The position numbers and the translations under genes are program-made. 64,000 nt of DNA from JAZKAR01 sp040389065 (GTDB taxonomy: Bacteria > Pseudomonadota > Gammaproteobacteria > Burkholderiales > Casimicrobiaceae): the NCBI GenBank assembly GCA_040389065.1, contig JAZKAR010000009.1:1-64000 (forward strand). Reading direction: 5' to 3'. Below, in pieces: positions 54,731 through 63,370 of this stretch. Numbering within the stretch: the stretch's first letter is position 1; each line of letters opens with the position of its first letter. The notes beneath the pieces were generated by a model, which worked only from the letters and a program-made list of their open reading frames with translations, searched no databases and was not told where the DNA came from.

Positions 54731-55351
54731 ATGTCAACACTTATTGAAGTCAGCGAATTTGAGTTATGGTGGAAAAAACACCAAAAGGTGCTAAGAGGAA
54801 TCGCAGCTGTTATATTGGTTGCGGGCGCGGCCTATACAGTTTATACACAGCAGCGTAACGCGCGTTTGGATAGTGCCGCTACATTACTGGCAGCTGCCGA
54901 TGCTGGAGCAGAAAATAAAAATGCTGTCGCATTGCAAGGTGCTGCCGAGCAATTGCAAACCCAACATCCTGAAACGCATCATGCATCCTTAGCGCTTTTA
55001 CAGCTAGCCAGGTTTCAAGCTGATCAGAAACAATTTAAAGAATCTGAAGCGTCAGCAAAATGGGTGATTGAGCATGCCCCATTACCTGTCTTTAAAGATG
55101 TTGCTAATCTTCACATCGCTCAACTAAAAATTCAGCAGCAAGATTGGAATGCCGCCATAGCAACACTGTCGCAACCCTTTAGTGATGAGAGCTACAAAGC
55201 AACTGCCAATGAGCTTCTTGCTGATGTCAACGCGATTCGAGGCAATTTAGTCAATGCGCGAAGCCAATACACAAAAGCATTAAATACGCAACCTCAAGGT
55301 CATCCCTACAGGGACATGATTCAACATAAACTGGATAGCCTTACTCAATGA
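54731..55351 (+). CDS. YfgM-family tetratricopeptide inner-membrane protein
   Basis: Ancillary SecYEG-periplasm factor of the YfgM family. 206 residues from the ATG at 54731; a TTG at 54719 is the only longer option. The short cytoplasmic N-terminus (STLIEVSEFELWWKKHQ) precedes one membrane segment at about 25-42 and a TPR-like periplasmic helical domain with LAAADAG, HHASLALLQLARFQ and repeated alanine-rich pairs. It stands directly before bamB with a 4-base ATGA overlap, the conserved yfgM-bamB-der order. hisS, usually upstream, is absent. Confidence 0.85.
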   Translation: MSTLIEVSEFELWWKKHQKVLRGIAAVILVAGAAYTVYTQQRNARLDSAATLLAAADAGAENKNAVALQGAAEQLQTQHPETHHASLALLQLARFQADQKQFKESEASAKWVIEHAPLPVFKDVANLHIAQLKIQQQDWNAAIATLSQPFSDESYKATANELLADVNAIRGNLVNARSQYTKALNTQPQGHPYRDMIQHKLDSLTQ

Positions 55352-56601
55352 ATTTTTTTACCCTTAGCACCGCATCTGCTTATTTTTATAAATCAGGTGT
55401 ACGGAAGAGCTATACTTCGTCTTTTTCACCCTCTTTAACAATCGTGAGTAGTATTCTGTGTGCGATTTTCGCAACAGGTTGTACTTCCGTTTCAAAGCCG
55501 TTGGGATCTAATGATAGATCATCAAGTGCTGTTATACAGTCATCTAAAGATAATAATGGCTTGCTTCGCCAAGAATGGTCTATTTCTGCGCCTCAAAAAG
55601 AATTTGTTTCCCCTGCTATTAGCGGCAATACTCTTTTAGCATTAGAAAATCAGACAACAGTTAGAGCGATTAATTTAACAACAGGCAATACCCAGTGGAC
55701 AAAAGATTTTGGCAGTACTTTACAAGGCGCTTTAAGCGCCAATGCTGAGCATCTTCTTGCTACATCTACGCGCGGGGAAGTTATATTAGCTGATGTTATT
55801 ACAGGTACTCCTGTATGGAAACATTCTATCAATTACTCCATACAAGGCGTTGCTCAATTTCTTCCTGATAGTCTGGCGTGTTGGACTACAGAAGGCAATG
55901 TTATTCTTATTTCCAAAAAAGATGGCACACGTCAATGGGTCTATACCTCACCTGCATCTTTATTGCTTCAAACGCCTAGAACAGGAACATTCGCCTTAGG
56001 TGCTATTTTTACAGGCACACCAAAAGGCAAACTCGTTGTACTTGATGTTTCCTCCGGACATGCTTACTGGCAAGCAACAGTTGGCAATTCAGGTAAAGCG
56101 AAAGAAGGTGATCCTCTTTTAGACACCTCTGCCATACCTCCTATTATTAATGGAGCGTATGCGTGTACTGCTCACGCTTATCGTACTGCCTGTTTTGATC
56201 GATTAAAAGGCACACCAGTTTGGTCTAGTGAGATTGGTACTCTTACAGGTTTTGAAAGTGATGGACTAAATCTATACGCTACCTCTCCCTCTGGTATAAT
56301 ATTTAGCCTTTCTGCTAAAAATGGAAAAATTGAATGGCAAAATAATGAGTTTAAAAACCAACTGCTTTTCAAACCAGAACTCGCTGAGAATTTTTTATGG
56401 GTTGCGCTTAAAAATCAGCCTTCAATTATTCAAATTGATACAGCAACAGGTCGTGTAGTAAATACCTTCACGATTCCTGCTCCAGCAATGTGGATAAAAG
56501 CAATTGATGACAACTCGCTGCTGGTTCAAACTCAAAATGGACGCTTAGTTCGTTATAACATCTCTTTAAAAAATGATAAAAAGTCAGGAAGTACCCGCTA
56601 A
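55348..56601 (+). CDS. bamB: Outer-membrane assembly lipoprotein BamB
   Basis: Beta-propeller lipoprotein that assists BamA. 417 residues. The lipobox is FATGC with Cys near residue 44, after an unusually long N-region, so the true start may be later than the ATG that overlaps yfgM; the ATGA overlap favours the upstream start. PQQ-like beta-propeller repeats are visible (NTQWTKDFGS, GTPVWKHSI, GTRQWVYTSP, GHAYWQATVG, GTPVWSSEIG, GKIEWQNNEF). Its TAA overlaps the der ATG by one base. Confidence 0.92.
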   Translation: MNFFTLSTASAYFYKSGVRKSYTSSFSPSLTIVSSILCAIFATGCTSVSKPLGSNDRSSSAVIQSSKDNNGLLRQEWSISAPQKEFVSPAISGNTLLALENQTTVRAINLTTGNTQWTKDFGSTLQGALSANAEHLLATSTRGEVILADVITGTPVWKHSINYSIQGVAQFLPDSLACWTTEGNVILISKKDGTRQWVYTSPASLLLQTPRTGTFALGAIFTGTPKGKLVVLDVSSGHAYWQATVGNSGKAKEGDPLLDTSAIPPIINGAYACTAHAYRTACFDRLKGTPVWSSEIGTLTGFESDGLNLYATSPSGIIFSLSAKNGKIEWQNNEFKNQLLFKPELAENFLWVALKNQPSIIQIDTATGRVVNTFTIPAPAMWIKAIDDNSLLVQTQNGRLVRYNISLKNDKKSGSTR

Positions 56602-57926
56602 TGAAACCTACCGTTGTTATTGTAGGTCGCCCGAATGTTGGCAAATCTACCCTATTCAATCGCATTACTAAATCTAGAGATGCACTAGTAGCTGATCACC
56701 CCGGTTTAACGCGTGATCGTCACTATGGACAAGCCTTTTATCAAGAACAAGCTTATATTGTGGTAGACACAGGTGGGTTTGAGCCTGTTACCGATACAGG
56801 TATTATGGTAGAAATGGCCAAGCAAACTCTGCAAGCCATTGATGAAGCCGATATTGTTTTATTTATTGTTGATGGTCGTGATGGTTTATGCACGCATGAC
56901 GAAACCATTGCTAAAATATTAAGGAAATCAGGGCGCCCTACCTTATTGCTTGTGAATAAATGTGAAGGTATGTCTTCTGAGCCTGCGAAAGCAGAGTTCT
57001 ATGAACTAGGCTTAGGCGAACCTATTGCTATCTCTTCCGCTCATGGCGATCGTGTCAGTGAAGTAATGGCATTAGCATTAGAACCTTTATTTCCGTGGCA
57101 AAATGAAGATGAAGCTAGTAGTCGAAATCCTAAAATTGCAATTGTAGGCCGCCCTAATGTTGGAAAATCTACCCTAGTAAATACTATCTTAGGGGAAGAG
57201 CGTGTAATAGCTTTTGATGAGCCAGGCACTACGCGCGATAGCATTTATCTACCTTGTACATTAGAAGGAGATGCTTATACACTAATTGATACCGCAGGTA
57301 TTCGCCGACGTGGAAAAGTTACTCACGTGGTTGAAAAATTTTCAGTCATCAAAACGCTTAAAGCTATTGAAGATGCGAATGTGGTTGTTTTGATGTTAGA
57401 TGCGCAAGAAGATATTGCCGAACAAGATGCACACATAGCAGCTTATATTCTGCAAGCAGGTAAAGCTTTAGTCGTCTCGTTGAATAAATGGGAACGTATT
57501 GAAGAACGTGAGCAAGATATTCTACGCCGTGACTATGAGCGTAAGCTTAATTTTTTAGATTTTGCTGAGCTTATTAAAATGTCAGCAAAAACAGGCAAAG
57601 GTGTTTCCGAGTTAATTAAAGCAATCAAGCGTGCCTATGCTGCAGCTACTATTTCGCTATCAACTCCTAAACTCACACGCGCTCTTCAAATGGCTATTGA
57701 ACAACAGCAACCTCCCCGACAGGGGCTCGTGCGTCCTAAATTACGCTATGCACACCAAGGTGGAAATAATCCTCCTGTGGTAGTGATTCATGGCAATGCT
57801 TTAGGTAAAATACCTCTTTCGTACCAGCGTTACCTTGAGCGTTTTTTTAGAGAAAGTTTTAAATTGCAAGGCACTCCTTTACGTGTCCAGTTTAAGTCTT
57901 CAGCAAATCCATATCTACATAATTAG
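56601..57926 (+). CDS. der: Ribosome-assembly GTPase Der (EngA)
   Basis: Double-domain GTPase needed for 50S maturation. 441 residues. The first G domain has GRPNVGKSTLFNR, DTGGF and NKCEG; the second has GRPNVGKSTLVNT, DTAGI and NKWE; the C-terminal KH-like domain includes RALQMAIEQQQPPRQG and PLSYQRYLERFFRESF. Both P-loops and switch motifs are intact. Translationally coupled to bamB and followed 12 bases later by hfq. Confidence 0.97.
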   Translation: MKPTVVIVGRPNVGKSTLFNRITKSRDALVADHPGLTRDRHYGQAFYQEQAYIVVDTGGFEPVTDTGIMVEMAKQTLQAIDEADIVLFIVDGRDGLCTHDETIAKILRKSGRPTLLLVNKCEGMSSEPAKAEFYELGLGEPIAISSAHGDRVSEVMALALEPLFPWQNEDEASSRNPKIAIVGRPNVGKSTLVNTILGEERVIAFDEPGTTRDSIYLPCTLEGDAYTLIDTAGIRRRGKVTHVVEKFSVIKTLKAIEDANVVVLMLDAQEDIAEQDAHIAAYILQAGKALVVSLNKWERIEEREQDILRRDYERKLNFLDFAELIKMSAKTGKGVSELIKAIKRAYAAATISLSTPKLTRALQMAIEQQQPPRQGLVRPKLRYAHQGGNNPPVVVIHGNALGKIPLSYQRYLERFFRESFKLQGTPLRVQFKSSANPYLHN

Positions 57927-57938
57927 AGGAGCATTATA

Positions 57939-58271
57939 ATGACCGGCAATAAAGGACAACTATTACAAGATCCATTTTTGAACACATTACGCCGCGAACA
58001 CGTTCCCGTATCAATTTACCTGGTGAATGGAATTAAGCTTCAAGGACAAATTGAATCATTTGATCAATATGTTGTTTTATTAAGAAACACAGTGACTCAA
58101 ATGGTATATAAACATGCAATCTCTACTATTGTACCTGCCAGAGCAGTGCAATGGCCTCCTCACCACCACCACCATACCCATACAACAAGTGGTCAAGGTG
58201 GATCTGAACATGAGTCTGATGAAGAAGATCACAATGAATCTAGCGCTCAACCAGAAACACATAGCTATTAA
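57939..58271 (+). CDS. hfq: RNA chaperone Hfq with a His-rich acidic tail
   Basis: Sm-like hexamer that pairs small RNAs with mRNAs. 110 residues. The core (1-72) is canonical: GQLLQDPFLNTLRREHVPV, SIYLVNGIKLQGQIESFDQYVVLLRN and the Sm2 YKHAIST. The tail (73-110) contains a run of five His, nine His in all, and an acidic block (ESDEEDHNE), unlike the short tails of most betaproteobacterial Hfq. A perfect stem-loop follows the stop before hflX. Confidence 0.95.
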   Translation: MTGNKGQLLQDPFLNTLRREHVPVSIYLVNGIKLQGQIESFDQYVVLLRNTVTQMVYKHAISTIVPARAVQWPPHHHHHTHTTSGQGGSEHESDEEDHNESSAQPETHSY

Positions 58272-58287
58272 ACATTACTTTCAACAA

Positions 58288-58318
58288 TTGTTAAGCCTAG
58301 TAAACTCAGGCTTAACAA
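58288..58318. promoter_or_regulatory. Stem-loop between hfq and hflX
   Basis: A perfect 11-bp inverted repeat, TTGTTAAGCCT/AGGCTTAACAA, with a 9-nt loop. No U-tract follows. Possible attenuator, processing site or stabiliser separating hfq from hflX expression. Confidence 0.7.
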
Positions 58319-58346
58319 CCGTACTCATTAGACAGACGCTCTCATT

Positions 58347-59480
58347 ATGCTAGAGCGTCCATTTAGTGGATACAAAGCCATTATTGTTCAGCTCGGCACT
58401 CCTGCCGAGCGCAATACGGCAATACCTGAACTTAGAGAACTCGTGCAATCTGCTGAAGCTGAGATTGTAGGAGAACTAGAAGGAAAACTTGATAGACCGC
58501 ATCCTGCTCATTTTTTAGGAACAGGAAAACTAGAAGAACTAATAGAACTCAAAAACCTGTTAAATGCAGACTGGGTTGTGATTAACCATACATTATCAGG
58601 AATACAAGAACGTAATCTTGAAAAAAGCTTGGAGTGTCGCGTAACAGATCGCGTAGGATTAATTTTAGATATTTTTGCTCGCCGGGCTCGTAGTGCCGAG
58701 GGTAAGGTGCAAGTTGAACTCGCACAAATGCAACACTTATCAACACGACTAGTACGTGGGTGGACTCACTTAGAACGCCAAAAAGGTGGTATTGGGAATC
58801 GTGGGGGCCCTGGTGAAAAGCAGATTGAGCTTGACCGCCGGATGATCGAAACGCGTATTGACCGCTTGAAAAAACAACTCATCACACTTGAAAAACAGCG
58901 AATTACTCAATCACGCGCGCGTAAGCGTAATCAAACACCGAGTATAGCAATTGTTGGCTATACAAATGCCGGCAAATCTACACTATTCAATCGTTTAACT
59001 AAAGCAGAGGTTTATACTGCTAATCAGTTATTTGCAACCCTTGATACAACTGCTAGGCAATGGACACTCATGCCTGGTATTAATACAGTACTTTCAGATA
59101 CCGTAGGATTCATTCAAGATTTGCCACACGCTCTTGTAGATGCCTTTCAGGCAACACTACGTGAAGCAACGCAGGCTGATTTACTTCTGCATGTAATCGA
59201 TGCCAGCCATGCTGAAGTCGCCACTCAAATTCGTGCAGTTGAAGACGTATTGCAACAAATTGAAGCACAAAATATCCCTCAGCTCAAAATTTACAATAAA
59301 ATTGACCTTGCAGGCTTAGAATCACGCGTTGAGCATAATCAAGAAGGAGTGCCTGAAAGCGTGTATTTGAGTGCTATTACAGGCGATGGATTAAATAACC
59401 ATTTTCTTAATCAAGCTGTTCTTGATACCTTACGTTCTTATGGTTGGCCGCTCGAAAAACCTGAATGGTTTCAAGCCTAA
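58347..59480 (+). CDS. hflX: Ribosome-associated GTPase HflX
   Basis: Splits stalled ribosomes under stress. 377 residues: the N-terminal HflX domain with PHPAHFLGTGKLEEL and VINHTLSGIQERNLEKSL, the coiled linker with RTRSAEGKVQVELA-type and GGIGNRGGPGEKQIELDRR motifs, and the G domain GYTNAGKSTLFNRLT, DTVGFIQDLPHALVDAFQATL and NKIDL. It follows hfq. In relatives hflK and hflC come next; here they are missing and hisZ follows after a 311-bp gap. Confidence 0.95.
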   Translation: MLERPFSGYKAIIVQLGTPAERNTAIPELRELVQSAEAEIVGELEGKLDRPHPAHFLGTGKLEELIELKNLLNADWVVINHTLSGIQERNLEKSLECRVTDRVGLILDIFARRARSAEGKVQVELAQMQHLSTRLVRGWTHLERQKGGIGNRGGPGEKQIELDRRMIETRIDRLKKQLITLEKQRITQSRARKRNQTPSIAIVGYTNAGKSTLFNRLTKAEVYTANQLFATLDTTARQWTLMPGINTVLSDTVGFIQDLPHALVDAFQATLREATQADLLLHVIDASHAEVATQIRAVEDVLQQIEAQNIPQLKIYNKIDLAGLESRVEHNQEGVPESVYLSAITGDGLNNHFLNQAVLDTLRSYGWPLEKPEWFQA

Positions 59481-59500
59481 AAAAACCATTAAACTTCTGT

Positions 59501-59566
59501 AAAATCGTTTTATCGTGGCAGGGTAATACTGGCTAACAGACTGCCAACCACTGCCAGAACGATTTT
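59501..59566. repeat. Nested imperfect palindrome after hflX
   Basis: Outer arms AAAATCGTT/AACGATTTT and inner arms TGGCAG/CTGCCA are nested around a central ACTGGCTAACAGACTGCC. It is 21 bases after the hflX stop. Possible terminator or remnant of a small repeat. Confidence 0.55.
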
Positions 59567-59690
59567 GCTAAAGTGCGCATAGTAAACTCATGAAGTTGGA
59601 CGTATTCATCGCTAAGCCATCTCTGGGTATGCTAGTATGCACACTTGTATAGTTTGAATGAATGAAATAAATATTTATTCTATTTAATGG

Positions 59691-59736
59691 TGCTTAAGGT
59701 TGCAGCTAAAACATGTTATCGCTGCAACCTTAAGCA
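59691..59736. promoter_or_regulatory. Perfect 16-bp hairpin in the hisZ leader
   Basis: TGCTTAAGGTTGCAGC and its exact reverse complement are separated by 14 bases. It lies 56 bases before the hisZ start. No U-tract follows, so a leader regulatory structure or operator is more likely than a simple terminator. Confidence 0.75.
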
Positions 59737-59791
59737 TGTCATCAATCAGGTTACTTCACTTCACTTATTTCTCAACAAACGAAATCCAATT

Positions 59792-61006
59792 ATGATGCCT
59801 GTCATGCCTTGGCTGCTGCCCGAATATATTGAAGATGTTTTACCCGGAGAAGCTAACACTTTAGAGCTTTTACGCCGTAAGTTGCTTGATCATTTATCGT
59901 CTTATGGATATCAATGGATTCAAACCCCTTTGATTGAAAATCTTGATACGTTAATTACAGGAACCGGACAAAACCTGAATTCAATTACGTTTAAAGTAGT
60001 TGATCAGCTTTCAGGAAAAACCTTAGGTGTTCGTGCCGATATCACTCCTCAGGCAGCCCGTATTGATTCACATCTTTTTGCCTCATTTCCATTAAATCGT
60101 CTATGTTATTGTGGATCAGTTTTACATACACAGCCCTCTGCATTGCATGATAGTCGTGAGATATGGCAGCTAGGCGCTGAACTTTATGGCACTGATCACT
60201 TTGCTGCTGATATTGAAATTCTTCAGCTTTTTCTTGAACTAGCAGAACTAGCTGGGCTAAAAGATACGTATCTAGATATTGGGCATGTAGGCTTTTTTGA
60301 AAGCCTGACCCAAGACCTTCCTGAATCACTGCGCCAGCAACTTTTTATAGCACTTCAATCAAAAGATACGCCGGAGCTGCTTGCATTAACCGCCACTTTA
60401 GATGCCACTACACAAGCAGCACTCCTAGCCCTTACCAAACTTTATGGCGAACCAGAAATAGTACTCGCTAACGCGCGCCAAGCATTAGCAAATTTTCCGG
60501 AATGCTTACAACATATTCGTTTCATTGAACAGGTATTAACAGGCTTAAAACCCAAATTCACGCAAGTGCGCCTCGATTTAGCAGAGCTAAGAGGGCATAA
60601 CTACCATACAGGAATTGTGTTTGCTCTTTACACGCCCCAACAGCATCGAGCAATTGGGCTAGGGGGCCGCTATGATAGGCTTGAAACCTCTCAGCAAACT
60701 ACTAGCTCTAGCATTTTGCGGCCAGCTACAGGGTTCAGCTTAGATCTGAGAGCCATTGCAGCCTCAATTTCCCCCATCGAAAAAACATGCATTACTGCGC
60801 CTTATTATCCTCATGATGAACCACTTAAAGAGCTGATTAATGCATTGCGGAAACAAGGTGAATGTATTTGGATACAATTACCACCAGCCGCCTCGTGCAC
60901 GTATACTACTGAGCAACACTCTCCTATTCCTGCTACTCATCAAATTGTAAAAGTAAACAATGTTTGGCAGGTTGAAGCAATACCAGCGTTACCTATTAGC
61001 TCTTAA
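59792..61006 (+). CDS. hisZ: ATP phosphoribosyltransferase regulatory subunit HisZ
   Basis: HisRS-like protein that pairs with short-form HisG for the first step of histidine synthesis. 404 residues starting MMPVMPWLLPEYIEDVLPGEA; the next ATG at 59795 is equally possible and no strong ribosome-binding site is seen. Motif 2-like TLGVRADITPQAARI and the RGHNYHTGIVFALYTP and GLGGRYDRL segments are typical of HisZ, and a full HisRS anticodon domain is absent. hisG is not in the window. Order hflX-hisZ-purA is a betaproteobacterial hallmark. Confidence 0.93.
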   Translation: MMPVMPWLLPEYIEDVLPGEANTLELLRRKLLDHLSSYGYQWIQTPLIENLDTLITGTGQNLNSITFKVVDQLSGKTLGVRADITPQAARIDSHLFASFPLNRLCYCGSVLHTQPSALHDSREIWQLGAELYGTDHFAADIEILQLFLELAELAGLKDTYLDIGHVGFFESLTQDLPESLRQQLFIALQSKDTPELLALTATLDATTQAALLALTKLYGEPEIVLANARQALANFPECLQHIRFIEQVLTGLKPKFTQVRLDLAELRGHNYHTGIVFALYTPQQHRAIGLGGRYDRLETSQQTTSSSILRPATGFSLDLRAIAASISPIEKTCITAPYYPHDEPLKELINALRKQGECIWIQLPPAASCTYTTEQHSPIPATHQIVKVNNVWQVEAIPALPISS

Positions 61007-61061
61007 GATTCAAAATTTTATTTTTATTAACCATTGTACAGTGCGCATAAAATTAAACGCT

Positions 61062-61114
61062 ACCCCATTAAGATGGCCGAAAGGTGCGATAGCTTAAAGC
61101 CCTTTAGTGGGTTG
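61062..61114 (+). ncRNA. Possible structured RNA leader upstream of purA
   Basis: CCCATTAAG (61064-61072) can pair, with one G-U, to CTTTAGTGGG (61102-61111), enclosing GGCC-GAAA-GGT, a hairpin with a GNRA tetraloop, and GCTTAAAGC as a further short hairpin. This resembles a three-way junction about 100 bases before purA. I match it to no known riboswitch class. Confidence 0.3.
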
Positions 61115-61210
61115 AACTAGAGTAAACGATTAATAAATGCGCAATTGATAGACTCGCAAGGTATATAATACCTACGCAATTTTACGACTATTTTAGAAGG
61201 ATTGTGTTTC

Positions 61211-62509
61211 ATGGCTAAAAACATTGTCGTCGTAGGCACTCAATGGGGTGACGAAGGCAAAGGCAAAATTATTGACTGGCTGGCTCCCGATACGCATGCT
61301 GTCGTGCGCTTTCATGGAGGGCATAATGCTGGACACACATTAGTCATCAATGGTCATAAAACCATTTTAAGATTAATTCCTTCTGGTATTCTTCATCCAC
61401 ATATTCAGTGTTACTTAGGCAACGGCGTTGTCGTATCGCCTAGTGCGCTTTTAGAAGAAATGGATGCCCTTGAAGCCACTGGCGTTGATGTGCAATCACG
61501 CATGCATATTTCCTATGCATGTCCTATGCTAATGCCCTACCATGTTGCTATTGATCAGGCAAGAGAGCGGGCAAAAGGCGCAGGTAAAATTGGTACCACA
61601 GGCCGCGGCATTGGCCCTGTTTATGAAGATAAAGTTGCGCGCCGTGGATTAAGACTTCAAGACCTATTTGATTTATCAGTGCTTGAAGAAAAATTAAAAG
61701 AAACTCTTGAATACCATAATTTTGTTCTCACTCAATACTTTAAAGAACCTGCCATTGAATTAGGCTCCTTAATGGAAGCCGCACTCAAACATCAACAACG
61801 TTTGACACCTTTATTAAAAGATGTTTCAGCTCAACTGCATGATGCTTATCATGCGAAAAAAACGTTGCTGTTTGAAGGCGCACAAGGAGCATTATTAGAT
61901 ATTGATCATGGAACGTATCCTTTTGTAACCTCTTCAAACTGTGTAGCCGGTTATGCATCACCCGGAACAGGTATGCCTCCACAATCGCTGCATTATGTAC
62001 TAGGAATTGCAAAAGCCTATAGCACACGCGTTGGATCAGGCCCTTACCCTACCGAACAAATTAATGAAACGGGTGATCGTTTATGTGAACGCGGTCATGA
62101 GTTTGGCTCTAATACAGGCCGTAAGCGCAGATGCGGTTGGCTAGACCTCCCCGCCTTAAAACGCTCTATTGAGCTTAATGGCGTAAACGGCCTTTGCATT
62201 ACCAAGCTTGATGTATTAGATGGCTTTGACAGCGTTAAAATCTGTATCGGCTATGAGCTAGATGGGCAACTTCTTGACCGATTGCCTTATAGCGCTCAAG
62301 ATGCTACACGTTGCACGCCAGTTTATGAAACGATAGAAGGATGGCAAGAAAGCACTTATGGCGTATGTGATTGGAACGCCTTACCATCGCAAGCAAAAGC
62401 ATATTTAGATTATATTGAAGATCGTGTAGGGTGTCCTATCGACCTAGTTTCTACAGGTCCTGAAAGACATCAAACACTGGTTAAGCGCCATCCCTTGCGT
62501 AGCATTTAA
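61211..62509 (+). CDS. purA: Adenylosuccinate synthetase
   Basis: Joins IMP and aspartate using GTP in AMP synthesis. 432 residues from the ATG at 61211 with AGAAGGA upstream; a TTG three codons earlier is not needed. Motifs: GTQWGDEGKGKIIDWL at the N-terminus with catalytic Asp, HNAGHTLV, IGTTGRGIGPVYEDK, LFEGAQGALLDIDHGTYPFVTSSN and the late TKLDVLDGF. Last of the hfq-hflX-hisZ-purA series. Confidence 0.97.
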   Translation: MAKNIVVVGTQWGDEGKGKIIDWLAPDTHAVVRFHGGHNAGHTLVINGHKTILRLIPSGILHPHIQCYLGNGVVVSPSALLEEMDALEATGVDVQSRMHISYACPMLMPYHVAIDQARERAKGAGKIGTTGRGIGPVYEDKVARRGLRLQDLFDLSVLEEKLKETLEYHNFVLTQYFKEPAIELGSLMEAALKHQQRLTPLLKDVSAQLHDAYHAKKTLLFEGAQGALLDIDHGTYPFVTSSNCVAGYASPGTGMPPQSLHYVLGIAKAYSTRVGSGPYPTEQINETGDRLCERGHEFGSNTGRKRRCGWLDLPALKRSIELNGVNGLCITKLDVLDGFDSVKICIGYELDGQLLDRLPYSAQDATRCTPVYETIEGWQESTYGVCDWNALPSQAKAYLDYIEDRVGCPIDLVSTGPERHQTLVKRHPLRSI

Positions 62510-62560
62510 GTAGGGTAGCGCTTAATTGTGTGCTAAACCATTAGCTTCTGCAGACCTATC

Positions 62561-63310
62561 ATGAAACCAAGCCAACAAATTCTTGACATTAAAAGCACTC
62601 AGCTTCCTTCATTGGTGCTATGGATAAAAACGCTAAATGTAGAAAGTTTAGCGTTAGATATTAAAGAACGTGTGGAACAAACTCCTGACTTCTTTAATGA
62701 TGAACCCGTTATCCTTGATGTATCAACATTAACTGAAGAGGCAGGCGAACTGCCCTTTCATGAATGGCTAGATTTATGCCGCCAATATCGAATGGTGCCT
62801 GTAGGCTGCCGAGGCGGAAATGCTGCGCAAACTAGGCAAGCGCAATCTCTAGGGTTAGCCCTACTCCCGGAAGGAACGCGTGCACCCGAAACAACACTTA
62901 TAAAAGAAATTATTAAAGAAATTCAAGTTCCGGTTCCTATGCAAATTGAAATCCCTGTTCCTACACGAGTTCCTACACAGGTGCTTGATAAACATCTGCG
63001 ATCAGGCCAACAGTTTTATGCTAAAAACTGTGATCTGATAGTGCTAGCGCCTGTTGCTGCAGGTGCTGAGGTTATTTCTGATGGAAATATTCATGTATAT
63101 AGCCCCCTGCGTGGCAAAGCCATTGCAGGTGCTCAAGGAGATCGTCAGGCGCGTATTTTCGTTTCGAGCTTGGAAGCAGAACTTGTTTCAATCGCTGGAG
63201 TATATCGCACGTTAGATATCATGGATCAGCAAGAGTCCTGGCATGGTAAAACAGCGTGCATATCTCTAACATCTGAACAAAGATTACATATTCAACCGCT
63301 TTCTAGCTAG
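62561..63310 (+). CDS. minC: Septum site-determining protein MinC
   Basis: Inhibits FtsZ assembly away from midcell when bound to MinD. 249 residues: N-terminal FtsZ-inhibiting domain (1-110, PVILDVSTLTEEAGELPFHEWLDLCR), a Pro/Val-rich linker (about 125-145, alternating PVP and PTRVP), and the C-terminal beta-helix with LRSGQQFYAKNCDLIVLAPVAAGAEVISDGNIHVYSPLRGKAIAGAQGD. It begins the minCD operon 51 bases after purA. Confidence 0.95.
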   Translation: MKPSQQILDIKSTQLPSLVLWIKTLNVESLALDIKERVEQTPDFFNDEPVILDVSTLTEEAGELPFHEWLDLCRQYRMVPVGCRGGNAAQTRQAQSLGLALLPEGTRAPETTLIKEIIKEIQVPVPMQIEIPVPTRVPTQVLDKHLRSGQQFYAKNCDLIVLAPVAAGAEVISDGNIHVYSPLRGKAIAGAQGDRQARIFVSSLEAELVSIAGVYRTLDIMDQQESWHGKTACISLTSEQRLHIQPLSS

Positions 63311-63328
63311 GCGGGTGCTTTTTTTTAA
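63295..63328 (+). terminator. Weak terminator-like element at the minC end
   Basis: ACCGC and GCGGGT flank the minC stop and are followed by eight T residues. The stem is short and mismatched. It could partially attenuate transcription into minD but may be coincidental. Confidence 0.3.
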
Positions 63329-63370
63329 CTTACAATCACTAAAGATTGGTTCTTAAACGAGGTTATCGCT

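Larger units (their letters stand above)
59481..59791. other. 311-bp intergenic region where hflK-hflC would be expected
   Basis: Contains an imperfect palindrome (59501-59566) and a perfect 16-bp hairpin (59691-59736). An open frame extends upstream of hisZ to 59687, but its predicted residues run through the hairpin and match no HisZ N-terminus. Confidence 0.6.
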
